This document shows positions 1 through 11,733 of a stretch of 64,000 bases of DNA, piece after piece; the stretch's first letter is position 1, and each line of letters opens with the position of its first letter. The translations under genes were made by a program, and so were the position numbers. The notes beneath the pieces are model-generated. The model searched no databases. It was not told the origin of the DNA and was given only the letters and a program-made list of their open reading frames with translations. The stretch lies in the NCBI RefSeq assembly GCF_029784165.1, contig NC_073695.1, positions 57,860,790 through 57,924,789 on the forward strand. Reading direction: 5' to 3'. The stretch comes from Wyeomyia smithii (lineage: Eukaryota > Arthropoda > Insecta > Diptera > Culicidae).

Positions 1-343
1 CAAATGCAATCCTTTTTTTTTGATTCGCTCCATGTACTCCATATCCAAATTCATCTTAGCCATCGCAAGCCGTTCTTCTTTCTCCAACTCATAGAAGAAG
101 ACGATGAAATGCATAGCACGAATGCGACAAACGAAGGAGAGCAGAAACGTCGAGCACTGTTTGAAATAAATAAAGATTTGCATAAAATTTAACCGTTTAT
201 TGATAGAAAAAATCACATTACTGAGCGCCAAATTAAACATTGTTATTTGCTTTCAAATGCAATTCATACTTTTTGATTCGCTCCATATACTCCATATCCA
301 AATTCATCTTAGCCATCGCAAGCCGTTCTTCTTTCTCCAACTC
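1..343. repeat. Direct duplication of a coiled-coil tail segment
   Basis: Bases 1-93 and about 252-343 are near-identical copies. Read on the minus strand, both encode the same lysine- and glutamate-rich tail. The copy at 233-343 is the last part of the Myb/SANT-like gene remnant that follows. The copy at 1-93 continues beyond the window edge, so a second tail, or a second gene copy, may lie to the left. Confidence 0.75.
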
Positions 344-1140
344 TAACTTTCTGATTTCCAGCTGTTGAGACAGCTCTAAGAGTTTTCTCTTGTATGTCCA
401 CCAGAAGCGAAATCGATCCAGAATTAATCGATGATTTGTTCCTCTTCAGAGGTCGCGTCTTAAGCTGGTTTTTAAATGCTATAAAATCCATGCCGCTGAT
501 GGTTCGATTCGCGTCAGTTCCGTATTCGCAATCTTGACTCAACACTTCCTCTTCCGTGATATTCTCAATAAAAGCAGCATCTTGAGTGACAAACTGGTCC
601 GAATCGTAAAATTCAGAAATGCTAGCATTGACAGGTTCCGTTTCAACAATGCAATCTTCATAGGTGCTGCTTGACGTCTCAATGATGACGTCCGGTTTAA
701 CACTTTTACGTTGACCAAAGATTTGCTCCAGAGTTTCATAATATGGACATATTTTATGTATATATTCCGATACACTTGATTCCATACCTTCTGCCAGCAG
801 GCCAGCACCAGTTTGATTTTTCCAAGCGTCTGCTTTTAAGTACGATGTCTTCATGTTCCTCAATTTACTTTCACCTCTTCCAGAACAGTATTAAGCAGAT
901 CGGCAGTTTCTGCATCTGTCCATCGGTGAGTAGGTTGCAATCGTTGTCGTTTTCGTTTTTCACAAACCTGAAAAATATTTTTTTAGTATAGACAACGACA
1001 AAAAGCTAACTTATTTACCTCAGTCATGATTTTCATCCGCACAGCAACAAATTTGGGAAGCACAAGTTGTGGTCGATGCTTTGTTTTGACGTTTTCGGCA
1101 GCTGCAGCAGGCACGGAGAACGAGGGGCTTGAAGATATAG
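233..1140 (-). pseudogene. Myb/SANT-like DNA-binding protein, probably broken
   Basis: I see three pieces on the minus strand. An open stretch at 1019-1140 ends at a GT donor. A 51-bp intron (968-1018) follows, with acceptor TTTTTCAG. The next exon encodes HRWTDAETADLLNTVLEE, which looks like the first helix of a Myb/SANT-like domain. The frame then stops and reopens at 309-863, where WKNQTGAGLLAEG and ICPYYETLEQIFG resemble the middle of this domain in insect trihelix/SANT proteins. Near 393 one extra A in an A-run shifts the frame. Removing it restores a basic/acidic coiled-coil tail that ends at a TAA at 233-235. Two frame breaks favour a pseudogene, but an unrecognised intron or a sequencing error could explain each. 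The exact family is inferred from motif memory; the DNA target is unknown. Confidence 0.45.
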
Positions 1141-1908
1141 TTTAAGATATATGAAATGCAAAATGTTTTCAGTATATCAGTAATTAATCCATTTTAGTGA
1201 GCATTTACGTTAATCTAATTTTGAAGGTTCTAATTTTGTCTGAAAACAACATAGTATAGTATTTCAATCGTGCCTTTTTAAACGTACACGACAATACACA
1301 TTTAATTTGGAAATTTATTATCGGAACTAAGCACAATGCAATTGCGTTTGGTGACCCCTTAGACTTGGTATTTGAAACGGCGTTAATAAATACTCATCAA
1401 AATCGACGTGTATTGACAAACGACCTGGTAAATCAGATTTCTTCTGAAGAAAATACGTGCTCGTAAATATTTGGATAAGTATACGGGGAATACACTGGAT
1501 ACGCTAAATACTCAGCTTTATATGAATACCCCTACTGTTTTTGCCGCACCCCAGAGCGATGAGAACGGTAACGCAATGTTCATATGATCAGTATTCAGAA
1601 GAGCAATTTTGATCAAAATGTAAATTTAAAGGGTTTTACGCTCCTGATTTCTGTTTAAAAACGCAAAACAGAACTGTTGACTTTGAGAACATGAAAAAAT
1701 GATACACAGCTAATCACTAATGACCTACGATCATTATTTTTAGATCAAATCCCGAAATTTTAGGATAACCCTGTGAGAGAACGAAAAATCAACATGCTCC
1801 CCACTGTAAAACCATGCTCTAAACTGGAGTATACTTACCCAATTTCCACACTGTCCATCTAATTCTTTTAAACGAATATCTGGTGGTCTTACAGAGGACT
1901 GTAAACTT

Positions 1909-2969
1909 AAAAAAATAATTGAATTTTCTTTCGTATTTGTGAGGTATAGAAGGGGGCCAAGGGCCGGGTCACTGGTGTGATGAGGCACCATTCATGCTAC
2001 ACCAGTGATAAGAGGATTGGCATCACAGCCTCAGAAACCAGCTGGTCAATTCAAATCTGTGTAATTAACTAGAATAATTCTGGGCAAGTTGCAAAAATAC
2101 TGTTTTGTTAGGGTAGCATCTTGGCAAGACCCCTGAGTTATAACTAGTCAATTAACTGCCGAAGGATAAGGAAAGGCAAGGATCTCTGAATGTTAATAAG
2201 TGTGTGTAAGTGTGAGTGCGTGTGTGTGTAAATGTATGTGCATCTGTTTGTTTGTTGAGTTTGCTATTAATTAAAATTCCTTGATCAAATTTCGCTGTGT
2301 TGGTGAATTCAACACATATCTAGACATCTAAACTCGAAGTTTCATTATGAAACTCGGAATAAAATCGTGAAAGTTAAATATAAAAAAAAACAAAAAGGGA
2401 AAGAGAAAAAGAATGTATATATGAACGATGTAGTCTATGAAGAAACCACGTTTACTGAATAATAACTACATACAACAATACAACTTTGCACATGAAACTA
2501 ACAGTAAAAAGTGAAGAATTTAAGTTCACGTTTAACTACAGTCCATCCATAAATGCATAAGAGTCACACTGCCAGAAAAAAGTAAAAGCATTAATTCATT
2601 TTATCTAATAATTAACGAAGTATCATGTGGGACTGTAATGCATTCATGGATATAGACAAGAAAAGAGCTTGCACTAAGTGGTCTGATCCACGTGTGAGAA
2701 AAATTCTTTAGTGTTAATTGATATTGTTAAGAAACTTTCTCACATAGGAGATTGCCGAGATCAGAGTAGGAAAGACTACAACATAGGTATCTGACTCTCA
2801 TCATTTCCCTTAGCTCCCATCCGCCACCCGGGAGCACGCGCCCTTGGGCTGTCAAAACTCTCATACAATAGTTTTGTGGCTCCATCTTAGGATTCCGTAA
2901 AGCTATAAGAACCCGAGATAGGAGCTCAACCACCAAGCCCAGGGAAAAAAATAATTGAATTTTCTTTCG
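1909..2969. mobile_element. 1-kb insertion flanked by a perfect 25-bp direct repeat
   Basis: The same 25 bases, beginning with seven A and ending TTTCTTTCG, occur at 1909-1933 and 2945-2969. The interval 1934-2944 (1,011 bp) is therefore probably an insertion and the repeat its target-site duplication. Long duplications with an A-rich start are typical of LINE/SINE-type target-primed reverse transcription. I see no long ORF, no clear tRNA head and no poly(A) tail, so the family and orientation are open. A (GT)-rich patch lies near 2200-2240. Confidence 0.65.
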
Positions 2970-5021
2970 AAATAAAATTGATTCGAAACTAAACCGTTCA
3001 CTAAAAATGAATTGGCAAATCTTTATTTATCTTATGTCTTGGTTACATTCCGGCAATCATTACTGCTTATTTATAATTACTAATATATTGTAATACACCT
3101 TTTCACAGATTAAAACGTATATTTACTGGGTAAAATACCGTTTGTTACTAGAAACAAAACTGAAATTTGAGAAAGAGTAAATGTATATCTGTATTACGAT
3201 GAAATTTGTTACTCCCACGATAAAGGATATCGCGCAGCGATAAGTAGACAAGAAACCATCTACGTTTAATGTCCAGCGTATCTCTGATTAGAATGAACTG
3301 GTGGACATTGTATATGAATATGAATAAATCGCTTCATCTGATGATTTGGACCATTTTCTGTGGTTACATTGATCTACGCTATTTGTCCGTATTTGTTCGG
3401 TTTTGGCGGAAGAAAGGAAATCTAGTACGCACCGATTCAGAACCAAGAATTTCGTCTCTGTGTTTTGTTGAAGTTAATATGTCGAAAAAACGGGTGTAAG
3501 TAAGCTTACCACTTTGAATTGTGTTCGCAAGTCCGGAAAGAAAAATCGGCTTTAAAAAATGTCTACCAAACGGGTAAAACTATTCGTGCCTATCGCGTGG
3601 GAATACAACAATATAAACTATTGAACTGTATTATTGGCGGTAAAAAATGTACAGTTAACGGAACGTTAACGGAAATCTTTGACGGTTGCTTAATTGGTGT
3701 AGACCCTTGTGTTGCTTGTACGAATAAATATAAAACTTTGCTGCTAAAAAAGTACTTTCTATCATGATGATTAATTAACTGCGGCGAATAAATTGAATGA
3801 TGCATTGATTAGTGTAACGAATGTATGTTTGTGTTTTGGTAGTATGTGCAAATGTCGTAAAATATGTATTTTTACTTTATTTGTGTAATGTATTTATCGT
3901 TTCTGCTAATCGTTATATTTAATGTCATTATTATGGGTCTTCCAAGATAATTTTAAATTTAGATTTAATCTCATGCAATCGGTGTGACCATGAACAGCCT
4001 GTTCAATCGTATATAGACATATTTTTCGAGAAGTAATCCTTAGGTTTGGTAAGTATAGGAAAGTTTGAATCACACCTTATTAATAATATTCGAAGTTACT
4101 GTCGATTGCTACAGTAATTGTGTTGTCTGAAGGATCGATGAGTCACAGTAAAATGATATCTAATCAGTAGAATAGTAGCATAGTGACAACAAATAATTAG
4201 AAGGTCAGTTGGTAAAAGATGCCCGGCGATATACCAATGTTGGTACCGCCGAAGATTGCGGGCTTACACATGCATGTGTACGTGAAGCTTATGTCTAGAA
4301 AATGTATGATATAGTTGCTAACAATCCTACCGTAACAATTCCAGTCCCAATTGTCGTCACTTCACACTACTGGACTTATTACTACTGTGCTTCTTCCAGT
4401 CTCGTCAGGAGAGTTGTTCCACTACACATCTGACTTGTTTTACTCATGCTTCGTCCAGAAAAATTGTACTTAAAGTCTGGAAGTCTTCTTGATCGAAGTC
4501 CTATACGTGGTTGTGAAGTGCAGTACAGGTTGACAGAAGTTCGTACGTTTGCGTACAGGTCCAGCGTTTCTTTTTTCTATCGTATCAACCGATGAGATGA
4601 AGCAAAGTCTTGGTTGGTTCCAGTCCAAGCGGTCTTTCTGACTGTTGTTGTTGTTGTTGTTCAGAAATGATCTGGGGCTAGGATTGCATGTTTTTTTTCT
4701 TTTGTTTTTGGGGGTACTGTACTTGTGGTAGGGTTTGTTCGTTCGTCTCTAGCGTTAAGTAGTAAAATAGTTCTGTAAAAATAAATATGTTAATTCTTGG
4801 TTGGTTAATCTAAAGAACTTAATGGTTATGATTTAATGTAAAAATGGTGAGTATTTTTATCAAATGATTTTATGTAGTCAACGTCAAGGAACGAAAAATA
4901 ATGTGCCATGTCTTATCATTGTTTGCGTATCTGTTAAATATTTGAGTACAAGAATGCTAGTTAATTATACAATTAACTTCAACTAAAATGTATAACGTGA
5001 TTTTGTGAGTATTGAGCTGCC
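2970..5021. other. Gene-free AT-rich stretch
   Basis: No convincing coding region or structured element was recognised. Short ORFs at 3269-3499 and 3519-3767 have no recognisable domains. A short (GTT)n microsatellite lies at about 4644-4661. Confidence 0.5.
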
Positions 5022-5262
5022 TACTTTAACAATACTCTCCCAGCTGGTCTCGAGGTACGATGCTGGCCTAACAAGCCAGTCGTCGTAGGTTCAAGTCTCG
5101 GCTCGGGAGAGACTGTTAGTGTCAGTAGGATCGTAGCGCTAGCCCCACAATCGTCCTGTACACTTAACAGTTGGCTGCGAAGTCTGTGTATAATAAACAG
5201 AAGGTCGAGTTTCGAAACGGAATGTAGCACCAAGGCATTGCTTTGTTCTTACTTTAGCAATA
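5022..5262 (+). mobile_element. tRNA-derived SINE (family A, copy 1)
   Basis: The body is about 5035-5249. It begins with a tRNA-like head: an A-box-like segment at about 5045-5056 and a B-box GGTTCAAGTCT at 5088-5098, the internal promoter elements used by RNA polymerase III. A conserved non-tRNA body ends in GGCATTGCTTTG. The flanks TACTTTAACAATA (5022-5034) and TACTTTAGCAATA (5250-5262) form a 13-bp target-site duplication with one mismatch. A second copy lies at 59.36 kb. Such elements are non-autonomous and depend on a LINE reverse transcriptase. Confidence 0.85.
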
Positions 5263-6058
5263 TAAATTCAATGTTCCTAATAAAAAAAATCCTAGTTCCC
5301 AATAGCTTTTCGGATTGGTTAAAGAAACTCAATTACTGTAGTAACTTTTGTTCTACATAGTGTCATATACACACCAAGAGAGAATATTTGCAAAACTGTG
5401 ACCTTAATCAAATATACATAAATTTTTGAACATTTTCGGTCGCATCACATGAAAAACTGCAATAAACCGCAGAATAAATCATAAGCATTTTAGCTTACAA
5501 ACAGAAATAAATTTCATTGTAACGTAAAATATACTTTAGATTCAACCTTGTGCTTCTTTGTGTCTATAGTACCGATTACTGGCGTAAGACAGTGTCAAAA
5601 ACAACTAAGTGGCAGGTGTTCTAGAAAGCAAAACTATACAGGAAACTGTTCCGGAAAGTTAGACTGACAAAAAGATACTGCTAGGGTGTTAAAAATATTT
5701 GTCAATCTAGTATGGGTAAACCAACGAAATACATCTTTGTTGGCAACGTCTGCCAGCAGCCTTACAAGCGCTGGCAATTTCGTGCATTTTAAGATGCAGT
5801 CTGTACGAGCAGTACAAACTCACACTTGAGATGCTCCTTCGATGTGGTATCCCATGCAACGCCCTCCTAGTGTACGAGCACCTAGAGAATATGGACGAAA
5901 CAACAGAACCTACGCAATGCGAGTGCTGAAAGATTCGGAAATTTACCTTGTCCATTTCTGTTGTCTAGGTCTTCTCGTTTGCAGCGTCTGTGCGGCGGAT
6001 ACTATAAGTAAGCACCGCAACGACTCCCTGACATAAGCGAATCACTGAAGTGGAACAT
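5263..6058. other. Spacer between SINE and RBM45 3' end
   Basis: No gene is supported. A 64-codon plus-strand ORF at 5842-6036 lies just beyond the RBM45 stop codon, where RBM45 3' UTR is expected on the other strand. It has no recognisable domain. Confidence 0.4.
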
Positions 6059-7776
6059 CTACTCATTATCCATTCGATCGTCGTGACGCATGCGTTTTCT
6101 CCGATCGTTGCTAGGTTCCTCGGCTTCCAAAACCTTGGTAATAAAAAAAGAGCCATCAGTTTTCCAGTAATCAATAAATCCTCAAAAACACGTTCATGTT
6201 GGTTCATACCTTTAGTCGTACATTCAAAATCTCCGCTCCATGCAAAGTTTCCATAGCCTTTTTAGCGCTCTTCTCGCTGGCAAACTTTGCGTACCCACAA
6301 TTTTTGTTCGGCAGCAGGTAAACATCGATTAGATCTCCAAAGCGACAGAACGTCTGTTTCAGTACACTGGTCGGAAGGGCTTTTGGAATGCACACGATGA
6401 AGCAGCGCTGGGCTACCTCGGCATTCGGGTTTGCCATCGCTAATGGTGCCGGCAAAGGGACACTGCAAAACGACGCCTCGCGATCTAGAATTTTACGCTC
6501 TGATAATAGAGGGCAACGGATTAAACTGATAGTAAGGTTATCCTCCAAACTTACCGCCATTGTTAAATGGATCGCTACTGGTCATGAAGCCCACCGTTTC
6601 TAAACCCATACGAATGATCAAACGTTCACCCGGTGGATATTCTAAACCATGAATCTTATCCCTAGCATACATGGCCGACTGTGCATTGTTGTAGACCACC
6701 GTTGCCGTAACATTGCGACTGTCTACAATAGAAATCATCAAATAAACCAATTTTTAACAATTACACGTCAACCTTACTGAAATCATTATTAATCTGACAA
6801 TAATCCAATCCAGGAATAATGTCAAAAAGCCTCCACAACTGATCCTGATTCAGAGACGGACTGCACAGCACTGTCAGTGAAGTGTCAGTTTGATTGCCGG
6901 GTTGTCCCGAATAATTGCTGCTGTTAAAGCCAAAGTTTGTTGCCCGGTCATTAGTCATGCCCGTCATTCCTCTGCGATCGCTAACGCCCATACCGCCGAA
7001 GCCCATCATGGGAGCCGAGCCGCTCATTCCAGAGCCTCGATCACGACGATCGTCATTGAAACCATTCGATCCACCCCCACTGCTACTGAACCCACCGAAA
7101 TTATCATTTGATGATACTGAAGAGTTTCGGGATGGCTTCGGTTCGGCAAACACAGCTTTGTACTTTGAATCACAATCCTCGAAAGCCCGGGCAGCGTGAG
7201 TGAAACGGTTAAATTTAACGTAAGCGAATCCTTTGCCTTCCTTAGTTGCCCTGTCTCGGATGATTGTCACGTTATCGATTGTTCCGTACTGCCCAAATTC
7301 CGACCGCAGTGATTCTTCGGACATTTCCTTTGGAATCAATACGAACAACCGGAGGTATTTTTCTTCCTCATTTTCGGTCTGTTTTCGGGATCCTTGCTGA
7401 CGATTGGCTGCTACTAAAACCTGTAAATCAAATTCAATATTACATTCTGTTAAGATCCAACCAAATTAGGACTAACCTTGATTGGTCTAGAATTGTCCCC
7501 AATAAGTTTTCCGTTCATTTCTTCTAGAGCCCGGGCAGCCTCTGATGTTTTTGAGAATTTGATATAAGCCACCCCCTTGGCGTCACCAGACTGTCGGTCT
7601 TTCACTATCCATATTTCTTCGATATCACCGAACTGATTGAAATGCTCTCTCAAATTTTCCTCCGTAACTGTTTTACTGCAGATAATAAACAGCCGCGACA
7701 TCGGTGGAATGTCGGCAGAATTTTTATCATCGTTGAAATTGTTACGACTTGATCCTCCCGATCTACGGTCGGCCAT
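6059..7776 (-). CDS. RBM45: RNA-binding protein 45 homologue (four RRMs)
   Basis: Five exons on the minus strand: 7477-7776, 6778-7420, 6555-6722, 6210-6499 and 6059-6133. The introns are 55-76 bp with GT-AG ends, and the joined CDS encodes 491 aa, close to the roughly 476 aa I recall for vertebrate RBM45. RRM1 spans about residues 27-100 (RNP2-like LFIICS, RNP1-like GVAYIKF). RRM2 spans about 123-195 (LFVLIP, GFAYVKF). RRM3, about 281-360, is more divergent. RRM4 spans about 402-472 (CFIVCIP, CGYAKF). A Gly/Ser/Met-rich linker lies between RRM2 and RRM3. The last exon carries a basic cluster, DRRKRMRHD (about 477-485), a likely nuclear signal; vertebrate RBM45 also has a C-terminal nuclear localisation signal. 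The family binds RNA in the nucleus and has roles in neural development and RNA processing (known). Exon joins were chosen to keep the RRM frame; the third donor GTAAGG is preferred to an alternative 4 bp downstream. Confidence 0.93.
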
Positions 7777-8083
7777 GTTGTTTTACGTGCGTATTGCGGT
7801 TTTTTATTTCTATTTGCGTTTGCTTTGCTTTCGCTTTCTTCTGCGTGCTAGGAATGCAGTTAGGAAATAGAGGAAATACTGGCAGATGGCATCCAATTGT
7901 AGATGCCTTTAATAGTTGAAACCACTCACCTAAGATTTATCACCAATTAAATAATAGTTACAGCATAAAATAAATCAATTTACACTATTTCTTCACGAAA
8001 AACAAACGAACCAATGAATCTTCAACCTAGTCAATCTTTGACACGAACATGAAATGGTGAAAACGTGAAAATGGTGAGAGCGG

Positions 8084-8469
8084 GTCGTTTTCAGGGTTGC
8101 CACATTTAAATCTGTGTTTTCCCTTGAAAAAATCTGAGCATCTGTATCTGAAACAAAAATATCTGTAAAACAAATCTGTATTGTTTAGACATAAAGAACT
8201 TTGTTTTTTTTTTTAAGTTTTTTTGGTACATAAACAAAGTTTTTAGCTTAGAACGTATGAGGAGTTGAAAATATGTTCAATTTGCTTAATATTTAATTAA
8301 ATAAAATTTGGATTGTTTTCAAAAATTAATGTCAATTTCGAAAAATCTGTAAATCTGTACTTTTCGATGAAAATCTGTATATCTGTATATACAGATTCTG
8401 TACCGTTACTTCGGCCAAAAATCTGTAAAATACAGATTAATCTGTACATGTGGCATCCCTGGTCGTTTT
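8084..8469. mobile_element. hAT-like MITE with 8-bp target-site duplication
   Basis: The element spans 8092-8461 (370 bp). Its ends are inverted repeats: CAGGGTTGCCACA on the left and the complement of TGTGGCATCCCTG on the right. It is flanked on both sides by GTCGTTTT (8084-8091 and 8462-8469). An 8-bp duplication with CAGGG termini is the hAT signature. The interior is low-complexity, with many repeats of the motif AATCTGTA. No transposase is encoded. It sits about 300 bp upstream of the RBM45 start codon, so it could affect that promoter. Confidence 0.88.
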
Positions 8470-8569
8470 TATGTTATTGTCAAGGTTGCCAAATATGTTT
8501 AAATATTTCGAAATATCTAGCATGGAACAAAAAAAATGAGGCCAAAAATAAACTATTGCTGATTGCATG

Positions 8570-8784
8570 TGAAACGCGAATTACAGACAACTTGCAAGCA
8601 AAATGCAGATAACGTGCACGCCAGATTGATCGTATACCAGTCAACTAGAGCGAACGCGACAGAATGCCTTCGTTAATCGTATCTATACAGTCTATCGCGT
8701 TCACTCTCGTATGCTGGTATACGATAAATCTGACGTACAAGTTGTTTGCATATTGCTTGCAAGTTGTCTGTAATTCGCGTTTCA
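8570..8784. mobile_element. Foldback (palindromic) element, about 215 bp
   Basis: Bases 8570-8660 and 8690-8784 are imperfect inverted copies. Both ends read TGAAACGCGAATTACAGACA toward the centre, and both arms carry the TCGTATACCAG-type segment. A transcript would fold into a long hairpin. No clear target-site duplication was seen. Confidence 0.75.
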
Positions 8785-9716
8785 GCGGAAATTTGCAATA
8801 ATTTGCACAGAAACAAGCACACACGAGACAAATATTTTGTTGTTAGCTGTAAATAAATACATTATTATCACACGCTTACACACTCAATATATCTCGGCAA
8901 ACTTCCCAATAGCTGCTCGAATTCGGCGATTTTTTGCGGATGTCAGCAATATATTTTGACGAACATTCGGCAAATATATCGATCTACCGTAAACCAGAAA
9001 GTATTGACGTTTCATTTGCGATGTTCTCTAAAATTTCGTCGAAAACTTGTAGAATATTTCGCTGAATTTATCAGCTGTTGAGTTCTCGGCAATAAAATTT
9101 AAGTGTGTAAGTCATATGTAACACAGGTGAATTAACTTAGAAAAATGATGGCTCAGAGTGCGAAGTTAGAAAATGTTTTGTACCTAGGAGGGGCCCGATA
9201 TTGGGTTAGTTACTTGGGGCAAGACACTATTGTTATATTGTGAAATATTTCCAACATTCAATATTACGAAGTATTTATCATTGCATTTTTGAGCACCCAT
9301 TGTCAGATAAACGATAAATATCGAAATATATCTACCGATATCGAGTAAAATTCTCAAAATATTTTCCATAAAATAAAGGTGTAGCCCCTAGGTTGTTTCC
9401 TAAGCAAAACGTGGTTTTCAAAAATTTTCTATCGTTGTCATTTAATTTTAAAATCACGAAAAAAAAACTGCTCCGCTCCATTGACAGGCCATATACCAAC
9501 TGTCATTGTAGCGATTGACCAGGTATTTAAATTGAAATAGTGCTTAACCAGCCAACAATCAAATAATGGCGTGGAGTATTTCACAAGCTTTTTTTAAACC
9601 TTAATTTATTGCTTGTTCAGTTGATAAATCAACCTGAGCGTTGTAGCAATCCATTTCACCTATATGCAGACTTTATTGAGCTATTTTAAAATTATTAGCT
9701 GTTTTATTCCGCCCAA
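8785..9716. other. Gene-free stretch
   Basis: AT-rich with short direct repeats. I see no coding or RNA gene here. Confidence 0.5.
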
Positions 9717-9872
9717 TCCCGCTTTTTACGCGCCATAATGGCGGACGCTATAATGCAAATTTCGTAATAAATTACAAACCCTTTTGACAACTCTGCTTAC
9801 GTCAGTTTGAAGTCTCCATATATTTTATCAAAAGTAAAATCCAGCTTTTTACACGCCATTATGGCGAACGAT
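9717..9872. mobile_element. Two truncated copies of the TCCAGCTTTTTACG MITE family
   Basis: 9717-9838 matches the first half of the family defined by the complete copy at 13291-13535. A further 30-bp terminal fragment follows at 9840-9871. The fragments abut another copy that starts at 9874, forming a head-to-tail pile of partial elements. Confidence 0.7.
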
Positions 9873-9873
9873 A

Positions 9874-10332
9874 TCCAGCTTTGTACGCGCCATAATGTCG
9901 GACGCTATAATGCAGAGTTCGTAATAAATTACCCACCCTTTTGACAACTCTGCTTACGTCAGTTTGAAGTCTTCATATATTTTATCAAAAGAAAAATATA
10001 TCTGGAAACATTTGTGTTGCCAATTTTTCAGAATTCGCAAATCTGACGTAGGCAGAGAGCAATGAGCATAAAAGAGAGGTGAGGAGGAGAGTGAATTTTT
10101 CTAGTATTAGTAAATGCTTCAAATGTAAACAACTAGACGAACTCAATGGGAAAGCCAAATAGCTACGTCACTATTTGGCATCAACTATGGGCGGAGGGGG
10201 GCGAGCAGAGGAACGCGTGCAAGTGTTAGTAAGTTTCCTCCTCACCTCTCTTTTATACTCATTGGGCAGAGAGGTTCGTATATTACGAACACGCATTATA
10301 GCGACCGCTATTATGGTGCGTAAAAAGCTGGA
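9874..10332. mobile_element. TA-type MITE interrupted by a second MITE
   Basis: The left end TCCAGCTTTGTACGCG and right end CGTAAAAAGCTGGA are the family termini. Removing the nested element at 10060-10264 and one copy of its 9-bp duplication leaves a sequence that matches the 245-bp copy at 13291-13535 almost base for base. A TA precedes the left end; the right flank is TT. Confidence 0.85.
10051..10273. mobile_element. Nested 205-bp MITE with 9-bp target-site duplication
   Basis: The element at 10060-10264 has inverted ends of about 29 bp with one mismatch; both start CAATGAG, then TATAAAAG or CATAAAAG. It is flanked by GGCAGAGAG at 10051-10059 and 10265-10273. The sister MITE at 13291-13535 carries this target only once (complement at about 13350-13358), so the insertion boundaries are directly verified by a paralogous empty site. 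Confidence 0.9.
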
Positions 10333-11040
10333 TTGTTTGTTGGGTATCCATTTAGTTGAAAATTGTAGTTTTCAACTGGCGACAATTGATTTTACTATAA
10401 TGCCGCACATTATGCGAAGCTCTCTGCTTACGTCAGATTTGCGATTTATAAAACATTGGCAACACAAATGTTGCCAGATATATTTTTTTTACAAAATATA
10501 TGAACACGCTCACTCTGGGCTACTCAGCGGCTGATTTAAATTTTAATAATTTTTTTCAGTTGTTCGAAGACATAAAAAAATTAGTAGAATTTAATTGATT
10601 ATGGCGGCAAATTTCCTCAAAATTGAGTAACTGGTGCTTGCGTGTTGTTTTTGTTATTTTTTTTTACCGTCTGAAAAAAGGAAGAAATAGAAATGTTTGA
10701 AATTAGTTGTTATCGGTAGATAATTCATAATTTGAAATAATTGACTGCAACTAATGCCAATTTTCCTTTTTCACCAGGACTGGATATACGGCGAACAAAT
10801 TCAAAGATCTCCCTTGTCCCGGCGAACAAAGGTAAATTTCTTGAAATAAGCCTTTTTTTTAAATAAATTCATTAAAAAGGCAAAATATAATAATATCGAG
10901 TCAATAATGATATTTTTTCCGAAATTCCCTCATTGAAGCTTGAAGTACTCATTTTTGAGTCGAAAATGAGTTACTTTTACGCATCGCGCATCAGGTATAA
11001 TATGGGTAATATTTAATCAATTTTTATAACATTCGGTGGT

Positions 11041-11733
11041 ACTCAAAAATGAGTAAAACAACTCCGGAGTGATTTGCGAGAAGGGCGCAACTGGCAAAAG
11101 ATAAACATTGGGGAATATCAGTTTGAATATTTGCAAGTACATTTTCAAATCGTAATTTCAGAGGAAGTGATTAACATTAACATCAATACCAAAAATCGAC
11201 GTAAAATAAACCTGGCTTATAGTTTCCTAACAATACTACATTAAATTTCTGCATTTATGGCTTAAATCTGCGCTTTTCTCCTAACCTTTTTCTAATGAGC
11301 CTTAAAGCATTCTGACAACGAGATTCGCCCACCTCTATTTCGCTTTAAAGCATTCTGACAACGAGATACGCCCATCTTTGTTTTTATTTTTTCTCCAGTT
11401 GCGCCCCTTTAAATGCGCCTTTATTTTGCAAACAAAAGTTGATTCGCCCTTTACTGTCGCCTGTTTACGAAATATTTCGCAAATAAGCCCGTTGCTTCAA
11501 AGCAATGTAAAGGGCCTAATTCCAAAGTATCTTTTGTTTTGGGTAAACTGCTTTATCGCCCTTTACTTAAAGCTTGTTTTAAATAATTTTATCGATTTAT
11601 ACAAAAGAAAGAATTCTTGCCATGAATTTCATAAGTCTATTCGAAACCAACAGTGTAATAAAACCATTTGTTTACGTTTTGTTAGTTGAGCCCTAATCGC
11701 GAATCACTCCGGAACTTCTACTCAATTTTGAGT
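11041..11733. mobile_element. Element with about 45-bp inverted ends
   Basis: The left end (ACTCAAAAATGAGT ... CCGGAGTGATT) at 11041-11085 is inverted at about 11690-11733. Inside, a 33-bp unit (TTAAAGCATTCTGACAACGA and onward) is tandemly duplicated at 11302-11334 and 11344-11376. No clear target-site duplication was found. It lies within the larger 10.5-12.65 kb insertion. Confidence 0.6.

Noticed and set aside
5035..5110. Possible standalone tRNA gene
   Set aside because: Same reasoning: the head belongs to a SINE with a second copy at 59.4 kb and a flanking duplication.
5842..6036. 64-codon plus-strand ORF with a hydrophobic, cysteine-rich end
   Set aside because: It lies where RBM45 3' UTR is expected on the other strand, and has no convincing homology or signal-peptide placement at the N-terminus.
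6890..7527. Plus-strand ORFs across RBM45
   Set aside because: Antisense shadows of the Gly/Ser-rich linker and RRM2 exons.
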